The notes: generated by a model not told the origin, from the letters alone. A stretch of 64,000 bases of DNA from Maribacter aquimaris (GCF_014596745.1 NZ_JABTCF010000012.1:102082-166081); one strand, 5' to 3'; counted from the stretch's first letter, positions 38,506 to 49,745 are shown. Numbers and translations: made by a program.

Positions 38506-39396
38506 ATGATTGCAAAACAATTATTTTATCCTTTTATATTCATTTTGTTCTCTTTCTCGATGTATGCCAAGGTACCACAGTCTGAGAAGGAGGTACTAAT
38601 AGCGTTGTACAATAATACCCAAGGGGAAAATTGGACGACCTCTTGGTCATTGAATAAACCCGTTTCCAAGTGGTATGGGGTTCAGGTTGAGGATGATCAT
38701 GTTGTGGGCATTGACCTATTCAATAATAATCTGGTAGGGCAATTGCCTAATTCCATTTCCAAGTTGGAGAAATTAAGGGAGTTGAATCTCGCCTTCAATC
38801 GATTGAACGGAGAAATCCCTGAAGGGATAACCTCATTAAAGTATCTAAAGGTGCTCAGGATGGGTAAAAATTCATTGACAGGATCCATCCCCGAAAATAT
38901 TGGGAATCTACAATCTTTGGAGATTCTTGAATTGTTGGATAATGACCTTTCAGGTGTATTGCCTTCCAGTATTGGAAAATTGGTCAATATTAAGTTCATT
39001 GTACTATCCAGTAATGAATTGGAGGGTGAGATTCCGGATTCAATCGGTGGCTTAACGCAATTGGAGGCTTTGGAACTAGGGGATAATAAGATCAAGGGTG
39101 AAATTCCAGAGAATATGGGAAAACTTTTAAACCTTAATCGCCTAGTACTTTTAGAAAACCAATTGATCGGATTTGTGCCAAACAATATTCTTTCATTGCC
39201 GAAATTAAGGTTGCTGCAATTACAGAATAACAACTTGGGAATGGATATGGCATTTCAAAAATCGGGAAATGAAGCCAATTATGCCATTTTTGATGTGGGG
39301 CAAAAGATCTTACATTTTGATCAAAAGCCTATTCCTAAGTTCGAATTTAAAGGGGATACCAGAATGGCAGACACCAAGTTCGAGGATGAGGATTAG
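38506..39396 (+). CDS. Secreted leucine-rich repeat protein (plant-type LRR)
   Basis: 296 residues: signal peptide (1-21, ending MYA), an LRR-N-like cap (ALYNNTQGENWTTSWSLN), then about seven 24-residue repeats. The repeats follow LxxLxLxxNxLxGxIPxxIGxL (about 60-245), the plant-specific LRR spacing. Examples are LNLAFNRLNGEIP and LELGDNKIKGEIP. The C-terminal tail is acidic and carries no T9SS sorting domain. It is likely a periplasmic or surface protein-binding solenoid; the partner is unknown. Confidence 0.9.
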   Translation: MIAKQLFYPFIFILFSFSMYAKVPQSEKEVLIALYNNTQGENWTTSWSLNKPVSKWYGVQVEDDHVVGIDLFNNNLVGQLPNSISKLEKLRELNLAFNRLNGEIPEGITSLKYLKVLRMGKNSLTGSIPENIGNLQSLEILELLDNDLSGVLPSSIGKLVNIKFIVLSSNELEGEIPDSIGGLTQLEALELGDNKIKGEIPENMGKLLNLNRLVLLENQLIGFVPNNILSLPKLRLLQLQNNNLGMDMAFQKSGNEANYAIFDVGQKILHFDQKPIPKFEFKGDTRMADTKFEDED

Positions 39397-39495
39397 ATCA
39401 AATTTCCGTACCCTTTTGTTTTATAAAGGAGGCCCAACCTAATACTCTGGTGGTAAAATGCTCCGAATTGGGGCAGAAACCTGGTATTCGTATAT

Positions 39496-40014
39496 CTAAA
39501 ACCGTATCCCGATCGATAAGCCGGCACGGAACATAAAAGTATCCTGAAAATCCTCAGGGTTTATATTTCTTCCTACACCTGCGTTTATTTCCAAACTAAA
39601 TTTTTCACTTTGGGTTACCCATTTGTTGCCAACCCCCAAACCAAGGGCCGTGGTACTATAATCGTTATTGCGAACCCCGAGATTGTTGTCCGGTATTTTG
39701 TCCTCCCCAGTATAGTAAAGTCCAAAAGCCTCGGCAAAGAAACCGCTTCTTGGCATATAGCCAAAATAGGCTCTTAAATTGGGTCCTATTCCAAAATTCC
39801 CATTATAATCGGTTGCATCACTATCAAAATACAGGGTTCCACCAATACTCGTGTCCTCACTGAAAAAATATTCATAGGAGCCTTCCACCGTGCTATTGGC
39901 CAAAAATTGGCCAATATTGAACTTGAGTTCATTGTTGTTGGTAAATCTGGGATAGGCTTGTGCACTTAACACTCCTGCGCTTAATAATGCGATTACAACA
40001 TATAGATTTTTCAT
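39496..40014 (-). CDS. Small outer-membrane beta-barrel protein
   Basis: 172 residues with a signal peptide (1-19, ending SAQA) and about eight amphipathic beta-strands ending MFRAGLSIGIRF, an OmpA/OmpW-size barrel. The conserved short turns (SEDTSIGGTLYFD, FGIGPNLRAYFGY) are typical of Bacteroidota outer-membrane beta-barrel (DUF3575/OmpX-like) proteins. Role unknown. Confidence 0.8.
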   Translation of the reverse strand: MKNLYVVIALLSAGVLSAQAYPRFTNNNELKFNIGQFLANSTVEGSYEYFFSEDTSIGGTLYFDSDATDYNGNFGIGPNLRAYFGYMPRSGFFAEAFGLYYTGEDKIPDNNLGVRNNDYSTTALGLGVGNKWVTQSEKFSLEINAGVGRNINPEDFQDTFMFRAGLSIGIRF

Positions 40015-40179
40015 TGGGCAATGTGTTTATTCTTTAAAGAACGAATCAAATCCTGTTCCAAAGCGGTAAAAATAAAACCTATTCTTGAATTAATGCTGAT
40101 TGGTCAAGGATTTTAGATAAGTGGGATAGCGGGCCATCGAACAAAAAACATTCGTTATTTTTAGGCAAAATTTAACGAA

Positions 40180-40941
40180 GTGAAAATAGCATCTTACAAT
40201 GTAAACGGTATTCGTGCCGCTATGAAAAAGGGGTTTCTTGACTGGTTAAAAGCCGCTGACCCGGATGTAATATGCCTTCAGGAAATCAAGGCGATGAAAG
40301 AACAATTGGATCTTTCGTTGTTTGAGGAGGCCGGGTATGCGCATAATTATTGGTTTAGTGCACAGAAAAAAGGTTATAGTGGAGTCGCAATCTTGAGTAA
40401 AGGCAAACCCGAACAGGTCGAATACGGTACAGGCATTGAATCCATGGATTTTGAGGGTAGAAATCTAAGGGCCGATTTTAATGGGGTTTCTATTATGAGT
40501 CTATACTTGCCTTCGGGAACAAATATGAATCGGTTGGATTTCAAGTTGAATTATATGGCCGAATTTCAAAAATATGTGGATAATTTACGGAAGGAATATC
40601 CCAATTTGATTATCCTTGGGGATTATAATATCTGTCATCGGGCCATAGATATCCATGACCCTGTGCGTAACAAGAATGTTTCCGGATTTTTACCCGTCGA
40701 AAGGGAGTGGATTGGAAACTTCATTAAAAGTGGATTTACAGACAGTTTTAGGCACTTTAATGAAGAACCTGATAATTATACGTGGTGGACCTACCGTGCC
40801 AATGCCAGAAACAACAATAAAGGCTGGCGCTTGGATTACGGGATGGTGAGCGAGCCTTTGGAAGAAAGGCTGAAGCGCTCCGTGATTTTGTCCGATGCCA
40901 GGCATAGTGACCATTGCCCCATTATGGTCGAATTGGAATAA
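40180..40941 (+). CDS. xth: Exodeoxyribonuclease III (GTG start)
   Basis: AP endonuclease and 3'-5' exonuclease of base-excision repair, 253 residues, cytoplasmic. EEP motifs: KIASYNVNGIRAA, CLQEIKA, LPSGTN, ILGDYNICH, WWTYR and the terminal SDHCPI. The GTG at 40180 places KIASYNVNGIR at residue 2, as in homologues, and no upstream ATG is in frame. It differs from the secreted EEP protein at 17507-18544 in lacking a signal peptide. Confidence 0.96.
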   Translation: MKIASYNVNGIRAAMKKGFLDWLKAADPDVICLQEIKAMKEQLDLSLFEEAGYAHNYWFSAQKKGYSGVAILSKGKPEQVEYGTGIESMDFEGRNLRADFNGVSIMSLYLPSGTNMNRLDFKLNYMAEFQKYVDNLRKEYPNLIILGDYNICHRAIDIHDPVRNKNVSGFLPVEREWIGNFIKSGFTDSFRHFNEEPDNYTWWTYRANARNNNKGWRLDYGMVSEPLEERLKRSVILSDARHSDHCPIMVELE

Positions 40942-41015
40942 AAGGAAAATACCCAATGGGAAAGGGTGTATAAGTTGTATTTTTAACGCTTGAAAATTAA
41001 ATAAGGATTTGTTGG

Positions 41016-42056
41016 ATGATTTATACCAAGTTACCGCATACCGATATTGAAGTAAGTAAATTATGCCTGGGAACCATGACCTGGGGCAATCAGAATAGTG
41101 AAGCGGAAGGTCATCAGCAAATGGATTATGCCGTTGATCAAGGCGTTAATTTTTTTGATGCTGCAGAGCTCTATCCAGTGCCGGCTCATCCCGATTATCA
41201 AGGCGAGACTGAAAGGATAATCGGTACCTGGTTTAAAAAAAACAAGAATCGCGATCAGATTGTTTTAGCCTCTAAGATTGCTGGAAATGGGGATTACACC
41301 AAATTCATTCGAACAACGGGTTTTTCAAGGGAAGCCATAATAAGTGCTGTTGAAGGTAGTTTAGAGCGTCTACAGACCGATTATATAGATCTATATCAAT
41401 TACATTGGCCGGAGCGCAATGCAAATTATTTTGGGAAACGTGGCTACCGACACGATATTACGGATTATTGGGAAGATAATTTTCATCAGGTCTTGGAAAC
41501 ATTACGCGATTTGATTCATGAAGGTAAAATAAGGCAAGTGGGTATATCAAATGAGACCCCTTGGGGTACCATGCGCTATTTGGAGGAAAGTAAAGTGCAT
41601 TCAAGTCTTCCGAGAATGATTACCATTCAAAATCCATATAATTTATTAAACCGATTGTTCGAAGTGGGCTTGGGCGAAATCTCAATGCGTGAACAAATAG
41701 GGTTGTTGGCTTATTCCCCTATGGGTTTTGGCGTTTTAAGTGGTAAATATTTAGGGGGTAATATACCTGAAAAATCCAGATTGGCCCTTTTTCCCAAACT
41801 TGATAGATATAGCAGTGAAAATGCTTCGTTGGCCACTCAAAAATATGATGTGCTTGCCAAGGAGCATGGAATGACCTTGGCAGGGATGTCCTTGGCGTTC
41901 GTTACTTCAAGACCCTTTGTGACCAGCACTATTATTGGGGCATCGACCATAGATCAACTTAAGGAAAATATAGGGAGTATCGATGTTCAATTAAGCGATG
42001 AACTGCTAAAGGGAATTAATGCCATACATAATAAAATCCCAAATCCTTCACCATAA
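41016..42056 (+). CDS. Aldo/keto reductase (Tas-like)
   Basis: 346 residues, TIM-barrel NADPH-dependent oxidoreductase. The catalytic Asp-Tyr pair is in FFDAAELYPVPAH, Lys in LASKIAG and His in YQLHWPER. NADP-binding C-terminal motif GASTIDQLKENI. The long loop after the catalytic Tyr and the motif CLGTMTWGNQN match the Tas branch. Substrate unknown. Stands alone, followed 10 bp later by a micro-ORF. Confidence 0.93.
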   Translation: MIYTKLPHTDIEVSKLCLGTMTWGNQNSEAEGHQQMDYAVDQGVNFFDAAELYPVPAHPDYQGETERIIGTWFKKNKNRDQIVLASKIAGNGDYTKFIRTTGFSREAIISAVEGSLERLQTDYIDLYQLHWPERNANYFGKRGYRHDITDYWEDNFHQVLETLRDLIHEGKIRQVGISNETPWGTMRYLEESKVHSSLPRMITIQNPYNLLNRLFEVGLGEISMREQIGLLAYSPMGFGVLSGKYLGGNIPEKSRLALFPKLDRYSSENASLATQKYDVLAKEHGMTLAGMSLAFVTSRPFVTSTIIGASTIDQLKENIGSIDVQLSDELLKGINAIHNKIPNPSP

Positions 42057-42066
42057 ATAAAGTGAT

Positions 42067-42165
42067 ATGCATTTTCTGCAAGTAGGTTTCGGACAGTTTG
42101 TTTTGATTATCGTAGTTATAGTCATTATCCTCGTTTTTGCTAGAATAATGCGGGATAAGCGTTAA
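42067..42165 (+). CDS. Candidate single-helix membrane microprotein (32 aa)
   Basis: A complete 32-codon frame from ATG at 42067. The product has a short amphipathic start (MHFLQVGFGQF), one very hydrophobic helix of Ile/Val/Leu (about 12-25), and a basic tail (ARIMRDKR), following the positive-inside rule. It lies 10 bp after the aldo/keto reductase stop on the same strand, and its stop overlaps the convergent radA stop. The GFGQFVLI opening weakly recalls TatA N-termini, but the amphipathic helix of TatA is missing. No family recognised. Confidence 0.5.
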   Translation: MHFLQVGFGQFVLIIVVIVIILVFARIMRDKR

Positions 42166-43523
42166 TCGAACAGACCACTGACCACATCCTCTATCCGAGC
42201 GACAAGTTCAATATTGATTTCAGGATTTTTGAGACTGATTTTATTGTTTTTGGAAACATAGATGGTGTCAAAACCTAATTTCTCTGCTTCAAGTATGCGT
42301 TGTTCTACCCGTTGTACGGGTCTGATTTCCCCTGCCAGACCGACTTCGGCCGCGAAACAGATTCCTTTTTCAATGGGAATATCGGAATTACTGGATAGAA
42401 TCGCTGCGATAACAGCTAGGTCTATGGCCGGATCATCAACGGAGATACCTCCCGTGATATTCAAAAAGACATCTTTGGCCCCTAATTTGAATCCGGCCCG
42501 TTTTTCAAGCACCGCCAATAACATATTCAATCTTTTGGCATTGTAACCCGTGGTTGATCGTTGGGGTGTGCCATAGACGGCTGTACTTACCAAAGCTTGT
42601 ATTTCAATCATTAGGGGGCGCATACCTTCAACCGTAGAGGCTATGGCAGTACCACTTAGGCCTTCGTCATTTTTTGAAATCAAAATTTCCGAGGGGTTGT
42701 TCACTTCACGGAGGCCACTGCCCTGCATTTCATAAATGCCGAGTTCTGCGGTGGATCCAAAACGGTTTTTGAGGGCCCTAAGAATACGATACACATAGTT
42801 GCGGTCACCTTCAAACTGTAGCACGGTATCGACCATGTGCTCTAGAATCTTGGGTCCTGCAATGGATCCATCCTTAGTGATGTGACCGATTAGTATCACA
42901 GGAGTATTGGTTTCCTTGGCAAATTTGATGAGTTCCGCGGTACATTCCCTTATTTGTGAAATGCTTCCGGCTGCTGATTCAATGTAATCGGAGTGTAAGG
43001 TCTGTATCGAATCAATGACCACGATATCAGGTTCCATGGCTTCAATCTGTTGAAATATATTTTGGGTTTTTGTTTCCGTAAGGATATAGCAATTTTCGCT
43101 ATTAGGAAGAATGCGGTCAGCCCGCATCTTAATTTGTTTTTGGCTTTCCTCCCCAGAAACATATAAGGTTCTATAAGGTAGTTTTAGGGCGATCTGGAGT
43201 AGTAATGTACTCTTGCCAACGCCGGGTTCCCCTCCCAACAAAACCAAGGATCCGGGAACGAGTCCGCCACCTAGTACCCTATTGAATTCCAGGTCATAGG
43301 TGTTTAAACGTAATTCCTTATCAATGCTAATCTCGTTGACCCGTAATGGTTTTGCTATTTTTTTTGAAGTGCCCGAAGGTGTTTTCCAGCTCTTTTTGTC
43401 TTCTTTTTGAACGACTTCCTCAACAACGGTGTTCCATTCCTTGCAAGCAGTACATTGCCCTACCCATTTGGCATATTGGGTGCCACAATTTTGGCAAAAA
43501 AAAGCAGTTTTGGTTTTGGCCAT
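42162..43523 (-). CDS. radA: DNA repair protein RadA (Sms)
   Basis: RecA-family helicase that promotes branch migration in recombinational repair, 453 residues. N-terminal zinc finger Cys10/13/24/27 (CQNCGTQY, GQCTAC), Walker A GGEPGVGKST (97-106), the RadA signature KNRFG (252-256) and a C-terminal Lon-protease-like domain (about 290-450) are all present. Last gene of the panC-panD-flippase-esterase-radA co-directional group. Confidence 0.97.
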   Translation of the reverse strand: MAKTKTAFFCQNCGTQYAKWVGQCTACKEWNTVVEEVVQKEDKKSWKTPSGTSKKIAKPLRVNEISIDKELRLNTYDLEFNRVLGGGLVPGSLVLLGGEPGVGKSTLLLQIALKLPYRTLYVSGEESQKQIKMRADRILPNSENCYILTETKTQNIFQQIEAMEPDIVVIDSIQTLHSDYIESAAGSISQIRECTAELIKFAKETNTPVILIGHITKDGSIAGPKILEHMVDTVLQFEGDRNYVYRILRALKNRFGSTAELGIYEMQGSGLREVNNPSEILISKNDEGLSGTAIASTVEGMRPLMIEIQALVSTAVYGTPQRSTTGYNAKRLNMLLAVLEKRAGFKLGAKDVFLNITGGISVDDPAIDLAVIAAILSSNSDIPIEKGICFAAEVGLAGEIRPVQRVEQRILEAEKLGFDTIYVSKNNKISLKNPEINIELVARIEDVVSGLFD

Positions 43524-43602
43524 TACCTTGATTTTGGTTCTGGCTAAAGATAAAGCAAAGTTTTAAAAAAGTAAGGACTTTACCTTTTTAAGGTTGGGTT
43601 TT

Positions 43603-44745
43603 TCAATATCCAAAATCGGCTTTTAAGGCATCGATCTTCTCAAGAGCCATTTCTTTGGTCAGGAAATCGATTTCTTCCATGCCAAATGCCTTTTCAAAAG
43701 TACGTAGTGCTTTTTTTGGTTCACCCAATTGTTCATAATATTCCCCTTCAAAATAAAATCCCAACATGGTATCGGGAAACTCAGCCTTGCAAAGATCCGA
43801 TAAAGGTTTTAGGGACTCGAAATCCTCTTTTTTCCTGGAACCGGCATAGATGGCCATGATGTCGTTGAGATCAACGGGTTTTTTTATCCCGAACAGATTT
43901 TCGATACTGTTGTATTTGTTCTCCAAATAATTGAAGACCGGTTCTTCGGAGGTCAATATCTGTGTTTTGTATTCTTTGGGGCTAATGGGTTTGAACATCC
44001 CAAAGATATTGTCAAACGCTTTCCCAATCCCATAGGTGGGTACGGATAAGTGATCAGCACTTGGATATTCATCAAAATAGTAATGCAAGGTTTCTTTGTC
44101 TATCGCTTTGATGGCCTTGTCCATTGCCAGTATTCTTGCGGTATTTTTGCTTTTTTCGCCTTCGAGGATCAGCTGGTAGAAAATCTGTTGGTCCAAGGCT
44201 TCCAAACGCATGGGGATGTTGGTTTCCATATCGGGTGCCAACGTAGGCGAAATGTTGATGTAGGCATCGAAGAGTGGATGTTCCTTGAACAACCAATAGT
44301 TTTCAAAATTCCCGGTAATATCATAACCGACGATCATTTTAAAAGGGGCCGTATTGTAGTTTAAGTCAAGATATGGTATGATTTCCATTCCCAAAAACTC
44401 AAAGAATTTGTTCCCTTTTTCTGCAGGTAATCCGGTTTGGCTATCATAAGCACAATCGTCCAAACGAATGCTTTCCTTACTTTGATGAATGCCGACAATA
44501 ATGGATTCCGGCATACCATGGAATTTACTGTAATATTTTGCTGTTGCCACGACCTGTTCAAAAAGGTAATCGGCATCTAAAACGACGATAAGGGGGTGTT
44601 TTTTGTCTTTGTTGTATTCCTCAGGGAAATAATAACTGACGTCCCTTCTTTCCTGAAGTTTAAACGATTCGAATATTTCTTTGGTTATTTGGGCATTGAC
44701 GCCATAGCATATAAGAAAGGTGAAAAGTACAAGTAAACGTTGCAT
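43603..44745 (-). CDS. Esterase-like alpha/beta-hydrolase fold protein lacking the Ser nucleophile
   Basis: 380 residues from the ATG at 44745, which begins a clean signal peptide (MQRLLVLFTFLICYGVNAQ); an ATG six codons earlier adds polar residues and is less likely. The fold is that of Fes/IroE or esterase D-type enzymes (HPLIVVLDADYLF, PESIIVGIHQ, FDAYINISPTLAPDM). The nucleophile elbow, normally GHSxGG, reads GYDITG, with Asp142 in place of Ser. The C-terminal 80 residues contain a TPR-like helix pair (YFEGEYYEQLGEPKKALRTFEKAF). It is probably a binding protein or uses altered chemistry. Confidence 0.8.
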   Translation of the reverse strand: MQRLLVLFTFLICYGVNAQITKEIFESFKLQERRDVSYYFPEEYNKDKKHPLIVVLDADYLFEQVVATAKYYSKFHGMPESIIVGIHQSKESIRLDDCAYDSQTGLPAEKGNKFFEFLGMEIIPYLDLNYNTAPFKMIVGYDITGNFENYWLFKEHPLFDAYINISPTLAPDMETNIPMRLEALDQQIFYQLILEGEKSKNTARILAMDKAIKAIDKETLHYYFDEYPSADHLSVPTYGIGKAFDNIFGMFKPISPKEYKTQILTSEEPVFNYLENKYNSIENLFGIKKPVDLNDIMAIYAGSRKKEDFESLKPLSDLCKAEFPDTMLGFYFEGEYYEQLGEPKKALRTFEKAFGMEEIDFLTKEMALEKIDALKADFGY

Positions 44746-44772
44746 AAAACAGCTTTTAGGCAACCTTGTGGG

Positions 44773-45738
44773 TTACCGGTTTCTGTTCAATAACGGCAAT
44801 AACAGAAAAGATATTGCCCCAAAAACAACTACGACTACGGTTTGTGATATCCACATGATCCATCCAAAGGCATCGCCCGATACGGAGGTAATCCCAAAAA
44901 TGGCCAATGCCTTGCTTACGGCAATGGGGTATAGTCCTACCCCACCATTGGTAGTGGTTATGGCAAAAGCACCGGCCACAAAGGCAACCAAGAGTTGGCT
45001 AATGGTTAAATGCGTGGTTTCCGCAAGGGTGTTCTTAACGACTACGAACATACCGACATAGCAAGTCCAAATGAGTAGGGTGTGAAACACAAAAGCCCAT
45101 TTGTCTTTCATTTTAAAAATGCTTAATACCCCGTCTAGAAGACCTTTTACGAATTTTTTGATTTTTAGGGCTAAACCATTTTTTGATTTTTTTATGAAAA
45201 GGAAGAAAATTAGGGCAGCGATGATTGCTGCCGAGAGTAACAAAAGTATTTTAGTATAATTGAACCCCTTGTTTTCCAAGAACTCAACGATAATCTCGGT
45301 TTGTAATATTAACGTGGTCGTGATTATCGACAAAAGCATGATCATATCTATTACCCTTTCGGTGACAATGGTGCCAAACCCTTTTTCGAAAGGAACATCC
45401 TCGTAAGTAGTTAAGGCAGTTGCCCGTAGTATTTCACCAGATCTGGGGATACCTAAATTCGCAAAATAAGAAATTAAGATGATCAAAAGGTTATTGCTCA
45501 ATTTTGGTTGGTACCCCAAAGGTTTCAGTAAGTAGTTCCAGCGAATGGCTCTTGAAACATAAGCAATGATCCCCATGAGAATTGAAATTCCCACCCAAAA
45601 CAAATCGGCTTCCTTGATATGGTAGATAATCTGCTCCCGATCCGCTTCGGAGGTTGAGTTGTACCAGTACCAAACCAAAAAAACTCCCAATGCGATTGGG
45701 AGTATGGTTTTTAAGCTCTTTTTTACGGATGTGGTCAA
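44773..45738 (-). CDS. Flippase-like / lysylphosphatidylglycerol synthase TM-region protein
   Basis: Inner-membrane protein of 321 residues with about eight helices, belonging to the LPG_synthase_TM (UPF0104) family. Family motifs: IMGIIAYVSRAIRWNYLLKP, NLGIPRSGEILRA and TTNGGVGLYPIAV. Members move or modify lipids; the aminoacyltransferase domain of MprF is absent here, so a flippase-like role is more likely. Starts 4 bp after panD, hence co-transcribed. Confidence 0.88.
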   Translation of the reverse strand: MTTSVKKSLKTILPIALGVFLVWYWYNSTSEADREQIIYHIKEADLFWVGISILMGIIAYVSRAIRWNYLLKPLGYQPKLSNNLLIILISYFANLGIPRSGEILRATALTTYEDVPFEKGFGTIVTERVIDMIMLLSIITTTLILQTEIIVEFLENKGFNYTKILLLLSAAIIAALIFFLFIKKSKNGLALKIKKFVKGLLDGVLSIFKMKDKWAFVFHTLLIWTCYVGMFVVVKNTLAETTHLTISQLLVAFVAGAFAITTTNGGVGLYPIAVSKALAIFGITSVSGDAFGWIMWISQTVVVVVFGAISFLLLPLLNRNR

Positions 45739-45742
45739 AAAA

Positions 45743-46093
45743 TCAGTTTAACAGGTTTGTCGCTTCATTCGGGAAAACCAAGGCCGGTTTGAATTTTTTG
45801 GCCTCCTCAATATCCATTCTGGCATAAGTGATCAATATCAATATATCGCCAACGGCCACTTTACGGGCTGCGGCACCGTTCAAGGTAAGTTCACCACTAC
45901 CCCTTGGTCCGGGAATGACATAGGTTTCCAATCTTTCGCCATTATTGTTGTTCACAATCTGCACTTTTTCACCTTGGATAATGTTTGCAGCATCCATCAA
46001 ATCCTCATCTATGGTAATACTACCAATATAGTTAAGGTCTGCACCGGTAACTTTTACACGATGTATTTTAGATTTTACAACTTCTATTTGCAT
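45743..46093 (-). CDS. panD: Aspartate 1-decarboxylase
   Basis: Makes beta-alanine from aspartate for pantothenate synthesis; 116-residue proenzyme. Self-cleavage at Gly24-Ser25 ([11 protein letters not shown]) yields the pyruvoyl cofactor. Other conserved parts are [10 protein letters not shown], the [12 protein letters not shown] strand and [15 protein letters not shown]. Follows panC by 13 bp, a usual pairing. Confidence 0.97.
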   Translation of the reverse strand: MQIEVVKSKIHRVKVTGADLNYIGSITIDEDLMDAANIIQGEKVQIVNNNNGERLETYVIPGPRGSGELTLNGAAARKVAVGDILILITYARMDIEEAKKFKPALVFPNEATNLLN

Positions 46094-46106
46094 GGGACAA
46101 AGTTAA

Positions 46107-46952
46107 TCAATTAAGGGCTATGTTGTCTATGAGACGGACTCCTTCCGTATAAACGGCAATAAATGCCCTATATTTTTTGTTTTTTTGTTTTTTCACTACT
46201 GGTTTCAAAGTGTCTGCCTGGGCAATCGCTATATATTCCAATTCTAGTTCTGGGTGTTCGTCAAATTGTTTGGTTACCCATTCCGTAACATATACAGCAC
46301 TTTCCGTGCCAAATTTCTTTTTGGCAGTTGTCAATGTGCTATAGATGAAGGAGGCTTCTTTCCTCATGTTTTCGGTCAATCTTTCATTTCGGGAACTGAA
46401 AGCCAATCCGGTCTCTTCCCGCACTATTGGGCAACCGACTATTTCTACGGGAATATGCCGGATTTCAGTTAGTTTTTTAATAATTTGAAGTTGTTGGTAG
46501 TCCTTTTCCCCAAAATAGGCCCTTGTGGGTTGTACCAAGGTCAGTAGTGCTTCAACAATGGTGCCTACACCATCAAAATGCCCTTCCCTAAAGGCTCCTT
46601 CCATCACTTTGTCCAGACCATCGAAATCGTAAGTCCTCGATGTCACATTTTCCGAATACATTTCCTCTATGGTCGGTGCAAAGACAATGATATGGTTTGC
46701 GATTTTTTCTAAAATACCCAAATCGGCTGTCAGTGTCTGTGGATAATTTTCAAGGTCTTCAGGATTGTTAAACTGCGTGGGGTTCACAAAAATACTCACG
46801 ACTACAACGGAATTTTCTTGCACTGCCCGTTCAACTAGGGCCGCATGCCCTATATGTAAGGCCCCCATGGTAGGCACGAGACCTATACTATCGTTTTTTT
46901 TTAACGAAGAAAGGCGGTCCTTTAGTTCTTTTCTGGTATTGATCAGCAACAT
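46107..46952 (-). CDS. panC: Pantothenate synthetase
   Basis: ATP-dependent joining of pantoate and beta-alanine, 281 residues. Signatures: PTMGALHIGH (nucleotide-binding HIGH), SIFVNPTQFN, FGEKDYQQL and LAFSSRNERL. Promoter-like TAAGTTTG lies on the minus strand at 46973-46980, just upstream. Forms an operon with panD. Confidence 0.98.
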   Translation of the reverse strand: MLLINTRKELKDRLSSLKKNDSIGLVPTMGALHIGHAALVERAVQENSVVVVSIFVNPTQFNNPEDLENYPQTLTADLGILEKIANHIIVFAPTIEEMYSENVTSRTYDFDGLDKVMEGAFREGHFDGVGTIVEALLTLVQPTRAYFGEKDYQQLQIIKKLTEIRHIPVEIVGCPIVREETGLAFSSRNERLTENMRKEASFIYSTLTTAKKKFGTESAVYVTEWVTKQFDEHPELELEYIAIAQADTLKPVVKKQKNKKYRAFIAVYTEGVRLIDNIALN

Positions 46953-47055
46953 AGGTTACATTTAAAAGGGAGCAAACTTACTATAAATACTGCTAATCTG
47001 CATAATTTTTGTAATTTTGCATCAATCTTTTCAAGATAAATAAAATATTGCTTTT

Positions 47056-47865
47056 ATGAATGGTAAAAAGATATTGTTTGTATCTTCTGAATTAGTCCCC
47101 TACCTTCCAGAGAATGAAGTATCCTTAATGTCATACGAAACCCCAAGAATGGTCAACAGCAATGGCGGCCAAATTCGGATTTTTATGCCAAGGTATGGAA
47201 ACATCAATGAACGTAGGCATCAACTGCACGAAGTCATTCGTCTATCAGGGATGAATCTTGTCATTAATGATATGGATATGCCTTTGATCATAAAAGTGGC
47301 CTCTATACCAAAAGAGCGTATTCAGGTGTACTTTATCGACAATGAAGAATATTTCAAAAGAAAGGCAACCTTTACCGATACGGAAGGTAACCTTTTCGAG
47401 GACAATGACCAACGAGCCATTTTCTTTGCAAAGGGAGTTGTTGAAACAGTCAAAAAATTGAATTGGTCTCCAGATATCATTCATGTACATGGCTGGCTGG
47501 CTTCCTTACTGCCCTTATATTTGAAAAAATACTATGCCGATGAGCCTCTGTTCGGGGATAGTAAGATCGTTACCTCGGTCTATGGAAAGGGTTATGAGGG
47601 CGAGCTCGACAAGGACATGATTAGTAAGATTGCCTTTGATGGCGTTTCAGAGGATAGTATAAGCGCCTTGAAAACACCTAATTATAATAATTTGTTAAAA
47701 GTTGCGGTAGATTATTCCGATGCTGTTATTTTAGCTGCGGAAGAAATTCCGGAAGAATTAATAAATTATATTTCCAACCTAGAAAAACCCGTGTTGCCTT
47801 ATGTTCCTTTACAAGGTTTTGAAGAAGCATATGCCAATTTCTATAACACTGAAGTTTTAAAATAA
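47056..47865 (+). CDS. Glycogen/starch synthase-like protein, N-terminal domain only
   Basis: 269 residues matching only the GT5 catalytic N-domain: KKILFVSSELVPYLPENEVS, GGQIRIFMPRYGNINERRHQLHEV, DIIHVHGWLASLLPLYLK. The C-terminal GT-B domain that holds the nucleotide-sugar site is absent, so glycogen synthesis is doubtful. The usual glgA KTGGLADV motif is replaced by a degenerate sequence. A TAATTTTG box (47012-47019) lies upstream, divergent from the panC promoter. The stop is 5 bp before the DUF4270 gene, implying co-transcription. Confidence 0.88.
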   Translation: MNGKKILFVSSELVPYLPENEVSLMSYETPRMVNSNGGQIRIFMPRYGNINERRHQLHEVIRLSGMNLVINDMDMPLIIKVASIPKERIQVYFIDNEEYFKRKATFTDTEGNLFEDNDQRAIFFAKGVVETVKKLNWSPDIIHVHGWLASLLPLYLKKYYADEPLFGDSKIVTSVYGKGYEGELDKDMISKIAFDGVSEDSISALKTPNYNNLLKVAVDYSDAVILAAEEIPEELINYISNLEKPVLPYVPLQGFEEAYANFYNTEVLK

Positions 47866-47867
47866 TC

Positions 47868-49745
<1,878 letters not shown>

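Noticed and set aside
42067..42165. Microprotein as TatA
   Set aside because: TatA needs a following amphipathic helix, which is absent; only the first few residues are similar.
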